From Kitasatospora sp. A2-31 (GTDB taxonomy: Bacteria > Actinomycetota > Actinomycetes > Streptomycetales > Streptomycetaceae), in assembly GCF_022288725.1 (NCBI RefSeq), contig NZ_JAKNTA010000002.1, positions 344,337 to 408,336 on the forward strand: a stretch of DNA of 64,000 bases. Reading direction: 5' to 3'. Below the pieces are notes generated by a model that was given only the letters and a program-made list of their open reading frames with translations, did no database searches and was not told the origin of the DNA. Below are positions 7,694 to 15,760 of the stretch, piece after piece. Position 1 is the stretch's first letter. Each line of letters opens with the position of its first letter. The translations under genes and the position numbers were made by a program.

Positions 7694-9541
7694 TTGTCAC
7701 CCCTGATATCCCGGCGGCTGGGCCGCCCGGCCGCCGCTCTCGCCGCGCTCTCGGCGATGGCGCTCGCCGCCCCCGCCACCCTCGCCACCGCGGCGGCCGC
7801 CGCCCCCACCGGCACCGCCCCCGCCTCCTCGGCCGGTGCCGACCGGGTCCCGGGCGCTCCCGCCGCCGCCCCGGCCGCCCCCGTCGTGCAGGCCGCGGCC
7901 GGCTGGGCCGCCGGGACCCGCTCGTACCTGGTCATCAGCGCCCCCGCCGACACCGCCGCCGCGAAGGCCGCCGTGACCGCCAACGGCGGTACGGTCTTCG
8001 CGAGTTACGACGCCATCGGCGTCGTCGTCGCCCACTCGACCTCGGCCTCGTTCGCCACCGCCCTGCGTGGCGTGGCGGGCATCCAGAAGGTCGGCGCGAC
8101 CCGCACCTCCGACGTGCCGGCCGACGCCTACGCCCCCGCGCTGCCGGCCAACCCGGCCCAGTCGGCGACCACCCTCACCGAGTCCAACCGCTGGGACATG
8201 ACCCAGATCAAGGCCGACCAGGCCTGGGCCGTGAGCACCGGTTCGCCGACCGTCAAGGTGGGTGTGCTGGACACCGGCGTGGACGACCAGCACCAGGATC
8301 TCGCGCCGAACTTCGACGCCGCCGACTCCGCCTCCTGCGCCTACGGCAAGGCCGACACCCGGGTCGGTGCCTGGCGCGACGTCGACACCCACGGCACCCA
8401 CGTCGCCGGGACCATCGCCGCCGCCAAGAACGGCAAGGGGGTCGTCGGCGTCGCACCGGGCGTGAAGATCGCCTCGGTCCGGATCGCCGAGCCGAGCTCC
8501 ACGCTGTTCTACGCCGAGAACACCGTCTGCGGCTTCGTCTGGGCCGGCGACCACGGCTTCAAGGTGACCAACAACAGCTACTACACCGACCCGTGGCAGT
8601 TCAACTGCCCCGACAACCTCGATCAGGCGGCCATCATCGAGGGCGTCAAGCGCGCCCAGGAGTACGCCGAGGGCAAGGGCTCGCTCCAGGTCGCCGCTGC
8701 CGGCAACTCCAACTACGACCTGGCGAACAAGACGACCGACTCGGAGAGCCCCAACGACTCCACCCCGGTCACCCGGACCATCACCAACGCCTGCATCGAC
8801 ATTCCGACCGAACTGCCCGGCGTGGTGACGGTCGCTGCCACGGGCAGCGGCAGCGGCAAGGCGTCCTACTCCAACTTCGGCCGGGGCGTGATCGACGTCG
8901 CGGCGCCGGGCGGTGACGGCGCGACCGGCGTCTACTCCACCCTGCCCGGCGGCAAGTACGGCTCCAAGAGCGGCACTTCGATGGCGTCCCCGCACGTCAC
9001 CGGCGTGGCCGCGCTGATCGCCAGCGCCAACCCGACGTTCACCCCGGCCGACATCCGGGCCAAGCTGGCCGCCCAGGCCAACGACCTCGCCTGCCCCTCG
9101 GACAGTCGCTGCACCGGGACCACCGCGAACAACGGCTTCTTCGGCGAGGGCCAGGTCGACGCGCTGAAGGCGGTCGGCGGGAGCACCCCCCCGACCGGCA
9201 AGTACTTCGAGAACCTCGCCGACTACCCGATCACCGACAACGCCACCGTGGAGAGCCCGATCGCCGTCACCGGCGTGACCGGCAACGCCCCCGCCACCCT
9301 CAAGGTCGGCGTGGACATCAAGCACACCTACCGCGGTGACCTGGTGATCTCGCTGGTCGCCCCCGACGGCGCGGTCTACCTCCTGGAGGACTTCCCGAAC
9401 GGGGACAGCACCGACAACGTCGCCAAGACGTACACCGTCAACGCCTCGGCGAGCGCGGCGAACGGCACCTGGAAGCTCCGGGTCGCGGACGGCGCGTCGG
9501 GTGACATCGGCACCGTCGACGCCTGGAACCTCACCTTCTAG
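7694..9541 (+). CDS. Secreted S8 (subtilisin-family) serine protease with C-terminal P domain
   Basis: 615 residues. A signal peptide (two arginines, then an Ala-rich hydrophobic core ending near residue 40) is followed by an I9-type propeptide (about 75-150, with AGIQKVGATR). The S8 catalytic domain has Asp193 in VLDTGVDD, His233 in THGTHVAG and Ser429 in SGTSMASPH; all three catalytic residues are intact. A proprotein-convertase P domain (about 500-615, starting at YFENLADYPI and ending in DAWNLTF) closes the protein. The start is TTG at 7694 because GGAGGA lies 5 bases upstream and the signal peptide begins there. Its likely role is extracellular protein degradation, with the propeptide and P domain assisting folding. 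A strong terminator follows at 9565. Confidence 0.93.
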   Translation: MSPLISRRLGRPAAALAALSAMALAAPATLATAAAAAPTGTAPASSAGADRVPGAPAAAPAAPVVQAAAGWAAGTRSYLVISAPADTAAAKAAVTANGGTVFASYDAIGVVVAHSTSASFATALRGVAGIQKVGATRTSDVPADAYAPALPANPAQSATTLTESNRWDMTQIKADQAWAVSTGSPTVKVGVLDTGVDDQHQDLAPNFDAADSASCAYGKADTRVGAWRDVDTHGTHVAGTIAAAKNGKGVVGVAPGVKIASVRIAEPSSTLFYAENTVCGFVWAGDHGFKVTNNSYYTDPWQFNCPDNLDQAAIIEGVKRAQEYAEGKGSLQVAAAGNSNYDLANKTTDSESPNDSTPVTRTITNACIDIPTELPGVVTVAATGSGSGKASYSNFGRGVIDVAAPGGDGATGVYSTLPGGKYGSKSGTSMASPHVTGVAALIASANPTFTPADIRAKLAAQANDLACPSDSRCTGTTANNGFFGEGQVDALKAVGGSTPPTGKYFENLADYPITDNATVESPIAVTGVTGNAPATLKVGVDIKHTYRGDLVISLVAPDGAVYLLEDFPNGDSTDNVAKTYTVNASASAANGTWKLRVADGASGDIGTVDAWNLTF

Positions 9542-9564
9542 CCGGCCCGGCAGCACCACCCACC

Positions 9565-9598
9565 TGCGCTCCGCCGCCCCCTCGGGCGGCGGAGCGCA
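9565..9598 (+). terminator. Perfect 15-bp stem-loop terminator after the subtilisin gene
   Basis: TGCGCTCCGCCGCCC at 9565-9579 pairs perfectly with 9584-9598 across the loop CCTC. It lies 24 bases past the protease stop and between convergent genes, so it can act on both strands. Confidence 0.8.
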
Positions 9599-9688
9599 CG
9601 CCGTTGCGGCCGCCGGCCCGCTCGCGGCGCGGCCGGGTCGTGGCGCGGCCGGGTCGTGGCGCCGGCCCGCTGGTGGCGCCGGCTCCGG

Positions 9689-10174
9689 TCACGCGGTGAC
9701 CCGGGCGACGAAGGCGGCGAGGTTGGCCTGCGTGCGCCGGATCTTCTCCTCGACGGTGAGCGACTCGTGCAGCCGGGTGCCGACCTCCCGCCTGCCGCGC
9801 ACGTAGAGCGAGCAGGCGAGGTCGGAGCAGATGTACGCGCCGACGGAGTTGCCCTGCTTGCCGGCCTTCCCGGCCCGCGGCGCGACCAGCAGCGAGACGC
9901 CCCCGGTGTGGGTGGTGACGCAGAGCGAGCAGATGCTGCGTCGGGCCTGCCAGGCGGCGGCGCCGGAGGAGCGCAGCGCGACTGCCACCGTCCGGCCGTC
10001 CAGCTCGGTCGCGAGGTAGGCGCGGTCCGGGGCCTGCGGGTCGCGCCAGCCGAGGAAGTCCAGGTCGTCCCAGGGGCTTTCGGCCAGATCCCGGGGGACG
10101 TTCAGGCGTGACGCCTCGCCCTTGGTGCAGTTTACGAAGGCGGAACGGATCTCTTGCTCGGTCAGCATCTTCAT
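9689..10174 (-). CDS. FBP domain protein (FusB-like EF-G-binding zinc finger)
   Basis: 161 residues. The N-terminal helical part (LTEQEIRSAFVNC) and C-terminal treble-clef zinc finger match the FBP family, whose best-studied relative FusB binds EF-G and rescues translation from fusidic acid. The four zinc ligands are Cys82 and Cys85 (CSLC) and Cys116 and Cys121 (CSDLAC). The region between them carries the TTHTGGVSLL and YVRG segments typical of the family. ATG at 10174 is chosen; an in-frame TTG lies three codons upstream and another ATG two codons downstream, and no strong SD is seen. It is divergent from a TetR gene over a 70-base gap holding an inverted repeat, so TetR control is likely. 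Ribosome protection is inferred from the family. Confidence 0.85.
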   Translation of the reverse strand: MKMLTEQEIRSAFVNCTKGEASRLNVPRDLAESPWDDLDFLGWRDPQAPDRAYLATELDGRTVAVALRSSGAAAWQARRSICSLCVTTHTGGVSLLVAPRAGKAGKQGNSVGAYICSDLACSLYVRGRREVGTRLHESLTVEEKIRRTQANLAAFVARVTA

Positions 10175-10189
10175 AGGGGGCAAAGTAAA

Positions 10190-10210
10190 TTACCTAGGGG
10201 TATTAGGCAA
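10190..10210. promoter_or_regulatory. Candidate TetR operator between the FBP gene and its TetR
   Basis: TTACCTA at 10190-10196 and TAGGCAA at 10204-10210 form a dyad with one mismatch around a 7-base spacer. It lies in an AT-rich patch in the only space between the two divergent genes and would cover both promoters. Confidence 0.5.
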
Positions 10211-10244
10211 ATGTATAGTGACCTCAGGCGATGAAGGGACCGGC

Positions 10245-10814
10245 ATGGCGCGGGCAGGGCTGAACGCGGAACGACTCACCAGGGCGGGCGCGGAGCTGGC
10301 GGACGAGGTCGGCTTCGACAAGGTGACGGTCTCCGCGCTGGCGCGGCGCTTCGGCGTCAAGGACGCGAGCCTCTACTCGCACGTCAAGAACTCGCAGGAC
10401 CTCAAGACCAGGATCGCCCTGCTCGCCCTGGAGGAGCTCGCCGACCGCGTCGCCGCCGCCCTTGCCGGGCGTGCCGGCCGGGACGCCCTGACCGCCTTCG
10501 CCAACGCCTACCGCGACTACGCCCACGAGCACCCCGGTCGCTACGCCGCCGCGCAGCTGCCGCTCGACCCGGAGGTGGCGCGCGCCAGCGCGGGCGTCCG
10601 GCACGCGCAGATGACGCGCGCGATCCTGCGCGGCTACGACCTCGCGGAGCCGGACGAGACCGACGCCGTCCGCCTGCTCGGCAGCACCTTCCACGGCTAC
10701 GTGGCCCTGGAGCGCGCGGGGAGCTTCCGGCACACCCCGCGCGACACCGAGGACACCTGGTCGCGCATCCTCGACGCCCTCGACGCCCTCCTGCGTGCCT
10801 GGCCCAAGGCCTGA
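10245..10814 (+). CDS. TetR-family regulator with WHG-type C-terminal domain
   Basis: 189 residues. The N-terminal helix-turn-helix reads VTVSALARRFGVKDASLYSHV (split across about residues 27-47), and the C-terminal part has the GSTFHGYVALERAGSF segment typical of the TetR C-terminal WHG family. ATG at 10245 is chosen because GAAGGGA precedes it by about 6 bases and the TetR fold begins directly after it; the frame is open further upstream but that would overlap the divergent gene. It faces the FBP gene, with the dyad at 10190-10210 as its likely operator. The ligand is unknown. Confidence 0.85.
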   Translation: MARAGLNAERLTRAGAELADEVGFDKVTVSALARRFGVKDASLYSHVKNSQDLKTRIALLALEELADRVAAALAGRAGRDALTAFANAYRDYAHEHPGRYAAAQLPLDPEVARASAGVRHAQMTRAILRGYDLAEPDETDAVRLLGSTFHGYVALERAGSFRHTPRDTEDTWSRILDALDALLRAWPKA

Positions 10815-10883
10815 CCATCCGTCCCTGCGTCCGCCCGCGCCCCGCCCGCGCGTCCGCCCGCCCCCTCCGCGCCTCCCTGCGTG

Positions 10884-11345
10884 CTACCGGAGCGGGAGCT
10901 CGACCCCGAGCTCGTCCACCGGCCGGGGGCCGTGGATGCGGCGCTCGGCCGCGGTGATGGGGACGTCGTCGATGCTCGCCTCCCGCCGCCGCATCAGGCC
11001 GTCCTCGTCGAACTCCCACAGCTCGTTGCCGTAGCTGCGCCACCACCGGCCGTCCGCGTCGTGCCACTCGTACTGGAAGCGGACGGCAATCCGGTCGCCG
11101 TCGAAGCTCCAGAGGCTCTTGCGCAGGGCGTAGTCCAGTTCGCGCTCCCACTTGCCCGTCAGGAACGCGACGATCTCCTCGCGCCCGGTGACGAACGTGT
11201 CCCGGTTCCGCCAAACCGAGTCCGGCGTGTAGGCCAGGGCGACCCGCTCGGGATCGCGGGAGTTCCAGGCGTCCTCGGCGGCCTGCACCTTCTGCAGGGC
11301 GGTCTCGTGCGTGAACGGCGGATAGGGCGGGCGGGCTTCGGTCAT
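10884..11345 (-). CDS. DUF1348 / NTF2-like protein
   Basis: 153 residues with an NTF2-like fold (DUF1348 family). Conserved segments run [63 protein letters not shown] and RREASIDD. The length matches the family. ATG at 11345 is selected because GAGGAGG lies 8 bases upstream. The family has no firm enzymatic role. It is divergent from a TetR gene, with one of the two palindromic operators lying just before its start, so it is probably repressed by that TetR and induced by an unknown small molecule. Confidence 0.88.
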   Translation of the reverse strand: MTEARPPYPPFTHETALQKVQAAEDAWNSRDPERVALAYTPDSVWRNRDTFVTGREEIVAFLTGKWERELDYALRKSLWSFDGDRIAVRFQYEWHDADGRWWRSYGNELWEFDEDGLMRRREASIDDVPITAAERRIHGPRPVDELGVELPLR

Positions 11346-11362
11346 CACGGCCTCCTCGTGTC

Positions 11363-11378
11363 GAGAACGTACGTTCTC
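11363..11378. promoter_or_regulatory. Perfect palindromic operator, site 1
   Basis: GAGAACGTACGTTCTC is a perfect 16-bp palindrome 18 bases upstream of the DUF1348 start. A related site lies 20 bases further on, closer to the TetR gene. The GAGAACG-N2-CGTTCTC form is typical of TetR operators. Confidence 0.75.
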
Positions 11379-11398
11379 CATCAGGTGCGCCTACGATA

Positions 11399-11414
11399 GG
11401 AAACGATCGTTCTC
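11399..11414. promoter_or_regulatory. Palindromic operator, site 2
   Basis: GGAAACGATCGTTCTC repeats the core AACG-N2-CGTT and the right arm of site 1 exactly, with two left-arm mismatches. It ends 18 bases before the TetR start codon, suggesting autoregulation. Confidence 0.7.
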
Positions 11415-11432
11415 AACGTCAAGGAGTCCCGC

Positions 11433-11999
11433 ATGCCGGCCCCGATCACCGAGGAGCAGGCCCGTCTCGACCGCACGACCCTGCTCGACGCCGCGGAGCG
11501 GCTCTACTACGAGAAGGGAATCCAGGCCGTCGGCATGGACGAGGTCCGCGCGGCCTCCGGCCTGCCGCTGAAGCGCATCTACCGGCTCTTCGCCGCGAAG
11601 GAGGACCTCGTGGTGGCGGTGCTCCGGCGCCGCGACGAGCGGTGGCGCGGCCAGTTGGCCGCTCATGTGGAGCAGTTCGGCGATCCGCGGGAGCGGGTGC
11701 TCGCGGTCTTCGACTGGCTCGCGGGGTGGTTCGCGGAGCCCGGCTTCCGTGGCTGCGCCTGGATCAACGCCTTCGGCGAACTCGCCCCTTCCTCTGGGGC
11801 GGTGCTGGACGAGGTCCGGTCGCACAAGCAGGCGTTCCGCGACCAGATAGCACTCTGGGTCCGGGCCACCGGCCGGCCGGTGGCCGAACCGGTCCACCTC
11901 CTCGCCGAGGGCGCCATCGTCACCGCCGCCATCACCGGCACGCCCGCCCCGGCCACCCACGCCCGCGCCGCGGCCGCGGCACTGCTCACGGGCCCCTGA
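11433..11999 (+). CDS. TetR-family regulator
   Basis: 188 residues. The N-terminal HTH is clear: LLDAAERLYYEKGIQAVG, then MDEVRAASGLPLKRIYRLF with the recognition helix near residues 40-52. The C-terminal ligand domain has the pattern RGCAWINAFGEL seen in TetR proteins that control small oxidoreductase or NTF2-like genes. ATG at 11433 follows AAGGAGT by 7 bases. The divergent DUF1348 gene is the obvious target, and two palindromes of the same consensus (11363-11378 and 11399-11414) fill the intergenic space. The inducer is not known. Confidence 0.9.
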   Translation: MPAPITEEQARLDRTTLLDAAERLYYEKGIQAVGMDEVRAASGLPLKRIYRLFAAKEDLVVAVLRRRDERWRGQLAAHVEQFGDPRERVLAVFDWLAGWFAEPGFRGCAWINAFGELAPSSGAVLDEVRSHKQAFRDQIALWVRATGRPVAEPVHLLAEGAIVTAAITGTPAPATHARAAAAALLTGP

Positions 12000-12226
12000 C
12001 CCGGGGCGCTCCGGCGCCCCGGGCCGGGTGCGTCCCGGCAGGACGGCGCTCGTGCGTCCTGCTGCGGGCGTCGTCGGCGCTCGCGACGGCCGACGCCGGG
12101 TTTCGAGGACTCCGGTGGGGTCACCCGTGGAGTGGCGTCGCGTCAATTCGGTGACGAGGCTCGCCGCCGCGAGCGCCGGCGCGGCCCGGGGCGGGCGGGG
12201 TGCGGTGCGGCGGAGGACGGACCGGG
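12000..12226. other. Intergenic region between convergent genes, nothing recognised
   Basis: The 227 bases between the TetR stop and the end of the acetyltransferase gene show no convincing ORF, RNA or repeat. Confidence 0.5.
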
Positions 12227-12760
12227 TCAGGAGACGAGGTCGCTCGGGCGGATCCGGTAGACCTGCAGGTTGAGGCCGTAGTACTTGGTGGTCTCGCCCA
12301 CCCACTCCATGCCGAGCCGCCGTGCCATGGCGATGGCCCGGGTGTTGGTCGGCCGTGCGACGGCGAAGAGCTCCTCGGCGTCCTGGGTGAACGCCCAGGC
12401 GATCAGTGCGCGCCCGGCCTCGGTCGCGTAGCCCTTGCCCCACGCGTCGGGGGCCAGCTGCCAGCTCATCTCCAGATCGTCCTCGAACGGCGGCAGCAGC
12501 CGGATCCCGAGACCGCCGACGACCGCGCCGTCCTCCTTGCGCTCGATCGCCCACCGCCCGCGGGGCGGCGGCAGGTTCGGCTGCGCCTCCTGCCAGGCCT
12601 GCAGGACGGACCGCATCGCGGCGACGTCCCCGACCCGGTCCATCACCGGAGTGAGCCAGCGGGCCACGTCCGGCGACCCGTAGATCGCCAGCGCCTGCTC
12701 GGCGTCCTCGACGGACCAGTTCCGGACGATGAGCCGGTCGGTGGTCAGCGAGACGTCCAT
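12227..12760 (-). CDS. GNAT-family N-acetyltransferase (RimJ/RimL-like)
   Basis: 177 residues. It begins with TDRLIVRNWSVEDAEQAL, typical of the RimJ/RimL branch (Acetyltransf_3). The acetyl-CoA-binding region is ELAPDAWGKGYATEAGRAL in outline (here QLAPDAWGKGYATEAG), which fits the Q/RxxGxG/A motif A, and the later ARPTNTRAIAMARRLGMEWVG segment matches motif B. ATG at 12760 is preferred because GAGGAGG lies about 7 bases upstream; the open frame reaches back to 12943 without such a signal. The acceptor substrate is not readable. The upstream 350 bases carry no gene. Confidence 0.88.
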   Translation of the reverse strand: MDVSLTTDRLIVRNWSVEDAEQALAIYGSPDVARWLTPVMDRVGDVAAMRSVLQAWQEAQPNLPPPRGRWAIERKEDGAVVGGLGIRLLPPFEDDLEMSWQLAPDAWGKGYATEAGRALIAWAFTQDAEELFAVARPTNTRAIAMARRLGMEWVGETTKYYGLNLQVYRIRPSDLVS

Positions 12761-13110
12761 GGTCCGCACCTCCTCGCACTCCCTGCTGGTCATCATGCCC
12801 TCGGTGCTCCGTGCCTGCGAGAGGAGGCGACGGGGGCGGCGGCATCGGCCGCGGGCCGATCCGGCGGCTCCGCGACCCGTGGTGACCGGGTCGCCTCCGT
12901 CGGCGACGGAGCGTGATCGCGCGGGCTGCACCACCCCCGGCAACCGGCCGTCGTGGATGACGGCGCGGCGCGGAGTGGTTGTTCGTTCGGAGTGGTTGTT
13001 CCCAGGGACATCCGCCGTAAGCGGCTCGCCCGCCGGACCGGGCGGCGTCGCGGCGGAGCCCCGGCGACGAGGGCTGCCGCCCAGGCGGCGGGCGGCTCGT
13101 TGGAGTGGGC
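12761..13110. other. 350-bp intergenic region with a short direct repeat
   Basis: Between divergent genes. CGGAGTGGTTGTTC occurs twice in succession around 12972-13000, the only notable structure; it could be a regulator site or promoter element. No coding signal with a ribosome binding site was found. Confidence 0.35.
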
Positions 13111-13596
13111 ATGGTCGGTGATGGCGGCGACGGCGCGGCCCGGGCGCCGATGGTGTGGGCGCTCGCGGTCCGCGAGGCGACGGACGGGCTGCCCCTCGCG
13201 GAGGTGATCGTCGAGGTGGGCCCCCGCCTGCACGGCGAGCTGCTGGAGAACGTCGTGGACAGCGGTTTCCTGCTCGCGGCCGGCGATCCGCCGGACACCA
13301 CCGCCGTGGTGGAGGTGCGCGGGCCGTTGCTGGCCCGACTGGTGCTGGTGGGCGGACGGCAGATCTGGGAGCCGGCCTCCCCGGTGGTGGCCTCGCCGGG
13401 CTGGCTGGCGGCCGCCCAGGAACGGCTGGAGGTGGCCGTGATCGTGGTGCCGCCGGGGACGTGGCCGCCCGGGCTGATGTCCCTGCCGCCGCAGGAGCGG
13501 ATCGATGCCTTCACCCGGAGCCTGGAGGAGGCCCGGGAGGACGGCCAGGCGCTGCACGGCGCGGCCCGGCTGGATGTCGGCCCGGTGGAGGACTGA
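13111..13596 (+). CDS. Hypothetical protein, streptomycete type
   Basis: 161 residues, no family recognised with confidence. It is a soluble alpha/beta protein without signal peptide, membrane segment or known catalytic motif. Alternating strands such as TTAVVEVRGPLLARLVLVGG and a segment ASPGWLAAAQERLEVAVIVV recall the small DUF5949-type proteins of Streptomyces, but this comparison is from memory and weak. ATG at 13111 has GGAG 5 bases upstream; a GTG two codons earlier is also possible. It converges on the DUF4389 gene across 170 bases of GC-rich repeats (GGTGGGGCGGGCC). Confidence 0.55.
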   Translation: MVGDGGDGAARAPMVWALAVREATDGLPLAEVIVEVGPRLHGELLENVVDSGFLLAAGDPPDTTAVVEVRGPLLARLVLVGGRQIWEPASPVVASPGWLAAAQERLEVAVIVVPPGTWPPGLMSLPPQERIDAFTRSLEEAREDGQALHGAARLDVGPVED

Positions 13597-13768
13597 GTGC
13601 TGGTCGGGCGGGATCGGTCAGGCGAAGACCGGTGGGGCGGGCCGGTGGGGCGGGCCGGTGGGCAGGGCCCGATCGGCCCGGCTCCGCGTGCCGGCACTGA
13701 TCGTCGGGACGCCGCCGGTCCCAGGAGGGCGTCCGCTATCGCCGTTGATCAGCGCCGGACGGCCGACC

Positions 13769-14599
13769 TCAGCGCGCCGCGTCCGGCGAGGCGTGCCCGA
13801 GCGGGCCGGGGACCGGCGGCCCCGGTACCAGGGGCCCGCTGACGTGCTCGTCGTCGTCCGAGTCGAACGATGCGGTGATCGAGCTCGTACCCCACGAGAC
13901 GATGCCGAGGATGAGGAACGCCACCAGGAGCCCGCGCCCGGCGCCGCTCAGCACCAGCGGCCGGGTCGCCGAGACGGGACCGCCCTCCACCTCGCCCGGC
14001 TCGTCGCCGAACAGCCGCTTCGGGTAGGCCGGGGTGAGCATCAGCAGGTACGCCATGTACCGCATCCGGTAGCGGAGGATCGCCGCGGTCGACTCGAACA
14101 ACGGCTCGGGCATCCGCCCGAGCACCAGGACCACGATCCAGCTGATCAACGCGACCATCCACCACCCCGCGAACACCAGCCCCTGGAGGACCGCCGCCGG
14201 GATGACCAGGATGAGCCGGAAGAACACGGCGAGCCGGTTGAGCTCACCCGGCCGCAGCTCGACCTGCACGGGGTGTTCGGGGGTGCGGAACCGGAACGGC
14301 GGGTAGCTGTCGTGGGTGAGCATCAGGTAGGTGGTCACCCGGGTCTCGTACGGGACGTAGCCGGAGAGGTAGTCCGCCGCGAACACCGGCAGCCGCCCGA
14401 GGAAGAGCGCCCCGAACCAGCCGATCACGGCGACGAAGAACGCCACCACGGACAGCACCCAGACCACGATGAGCTGTGGGATCAGCAGCAGGATCCGGAA
14501 CAGCACGGTCAGCCGGTTCTGCGGTCCGGGCTTCGGCATGTCCAGCACCGGCAGCCACTCGGTCGCAGAGGGTGGGGGTGCGGGGGGAGCCTGCCACAT
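13769..14599 (-). CDS. DUF4389 membrane protein
   Basis: 276 residues. It contains two copies of the DUF4389 unit, each with a pair of membrane helices: NRLTVLFRILLLIPQLIVVW plus VVAFFVAVIGWFGALFLGRLP, then NRLAVFFRLILVIPAAVLQG plus WWMVALISWIVVLVLGRMP. Each is followed by a TYLMLTHDSYPPF or AYLLMLTPAYPKRLF segment. A fifth hydrophobic stretch (GRGLLVAFLILGIVSWG) and an acidic-Pro tail end the protein. ATG at 14599 has GGAGG 8 bases upstream. The family is common in actinobacteria; its function is unknown. Confidence 0.9.
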   Translation of the reverse strand: MWQAPPAPPPSATEWLPVLDMPKPGPQNRLTVLFRILLLIPQLIVVWVLSVVAFFVAVIGWFGALFLGRLPVFAADYLSGYVPYETRVTTYLMLTHDSYPPFRFRTPEHPVQVELRPGELNRLAVFFRLILVIPAAVLQGLVFAGWWMVALISWIVVLVLGRMPEPLFESTAAILRYRMRYMAYLLMLTPAYPKRLFGDEPGEVEGGPVSATRPLVLSGAGRGLLVAFLILGIVSWGTSSITASFDSDDDEHVSGPLVPGPPVPGPLGHASPDAAR

Positions 14600-14809
14600 C
14601 CGGGCCTCCGGGTCTCGACACCAGGCGGGCGGCGGTCTGCCGCGACCTGCTCCGAAGATCGCAGCCGCCCGGCGGTTCCGCTCGCCGCACTGCGCCGCCC
14701 GGGCGATGCGGACTCCGTCGGCGCGGCGCACGGAGTGGGCTGGGCAGTGGTCGTGATCGGTCAGGAGAGGCCTGGGTTCGGCCAAGAATTCGCGTGAGGG
14801 CGGGCGGTT

Positions 14810-15580
14810 GTGGGCATCGGGCCATGGGTCGGGGTGGCGCGGGGAAGGATCGCACCGACGGCGGGCGTGCGGTCGCCCGACCCGTGGAGCTGTCATGACT
14901 CGGCCCTGCCGGGCTCACGCCGTGCAGGGCTCACCGATGGGGGTGCCCGGTTGCCAGCGTTCGACGACCCCGACCCTGACCTCGCCCCGGACCCTGACCT
15001 CGCCCAAGGCTCAGGCCTTGCCCAAGGCTCAGGCCTTGCCCAAGGCTCGGGCCTCGCCCAAGGCGCCGATGGGGCGCAAGGCTCCGGCTTCGGCGACCAC
15101 GCCGACCACGATCTCGGCGCGCGGCTCCCGCACAGCGGCGACGACGCGCCCGCCGACCACCTCCTCGACCGCGGCGACCACCGCGACCACGTCGACCGCG
15201 TCGATCCCGCGCGGCCGGCCGAGGACGGGGACTGCGCGGATGCTCCCGCCCGCGTCGACTACGCCGACCTCGGCGAGCTCGCCGACTTCGACGCCTTCCT
15301 CCGGCTCTCCGCCGAGCTGACCGGCTTCGACGAAGCCGAACTGCGCGCGACCGGCATGGCGCACGAGCACCACCGGACCGTGCTGGCCCGCCGTGTCCGG
15401 GACGAGCACGGCCTCGTCCACCTCTGGTACGTCGGTGCATGGCCGGGCGAGGAGCCGTCCTCGGCCCGCGCCCACGACCAGGGGTTGATGTGGCGCACCT
15501 TCCACGGCTCCCCGCCCGGCACGGCCGCCCCCGGGTGCGGCAGCCGGGCCGAGGCCCCGCGCAAGGGCGGTGACGGGTGA
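14810..15580 (+). CDS. Sorbitol-dehydrogenase-type small subunit (FAD-SLDH family), N-terminus uncertain
   Basis: The C-terminal half (from about 15270) carries family hallmarks: DFDAFLRLSAELTGFDEAEL, then LVHLWYVGAW, then GLMWRTFHGSPPG with a PGCGSRA end. These match small subunits that pair with GMC-type flavoprotein dehydrogenases. The N-terminal half is doubtful: it has repeated LAQGSG units (DNA repeat of about 15 bp, 15003-15065) and a His/Asp-rich stretch unlike the family, so the real start may be later or the gene may be frame-damaged. The GTG at 14810 is only the first in-frame start. The central part is shorter than usual. Directly overlapping its stop is the remnant of a GMC oxidoreductase, so the enzyme complex is probably no longer functional. 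Confidence 0.55.
   Translation: MGIGPWVGVARGRIAPTAGVRSPDPWSCHDSALPGSRRAGLTDGGARLPAFDDPDPDLAPDPDLAQGSGLAQGSGLAQGSGLAQGADGAQGSGFGDHADHDLGARLPHSGDDAPADHLLDRGDHRDHVDRVDPARPAEDGDCADAPARVDYADLGELADFDAFLRLSAELTGFDEAELRATGMAHEHHRTVLARRVRDEHGLVHLWYVGAWPGEEPSSARAHDQGLMWRTFHGSPPGTAAPGCGSRAEAPRKGGDG
15003..15065 (+). repeat. Short tandem repeat in the SLDH-like gene
   Basis: About four copies of a 15-bp unit (GCCCAAGGCTCAGGCCTT with the last copies slightly diverged, GCTCGGGCCTCGCCC). It encodes LAQGSG repeats in frame with the downstream SLDH-like domain. Confidence 0.7.
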
Positions 15581-15760
15581 GTCCGCGCCGGGACGCCTCG
15601 TCGTCGACATCGGGATCGCCGGTTGGCCGGTTGGCCGGTCGCCGAGCGGTTCGGTGCGCAGGGTTGGCGGGTCCTCCTCCTGGAGGCCGGAGCGCCGGTA
15701 CCCGGCGACGCCGCCACCACGCGTGTCCGCCGCGCCGGCGGCACACCGTTCTCGCCGTGC
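15570..15760 (+). pseudogene. Remnant of a GMC oxidoreductase N-terminus
   Basis: The start codon GTG at 15570 overlaps the SLDH-like stop, the usual coupling for this enzyme pair. The first codons give GRLVVDIGIAG, a damaged FAD-binding strand. After a frame change near 15622, AERFGAQGWRVLLLEAG follows, which is the second half of the Rossmann beta-alpha-beta unit of GMC flavoproteins. After APVPGD no family similarity remains. The rest of the gene, about 1.5 kb, is missing. Together these show deletion plus frameshift of a flavoprotein dehydrogenase. Confidence 0.65.

Noticed and set aside
7697..9559. A 620-codon minus-strand frame opposite the subtilisin gene.
   Set aside because: It mirrors the protease codons (Gly/Val/Asp-rich without domains) and has no ribosome binding site; the protease triad lies on the plus strand.
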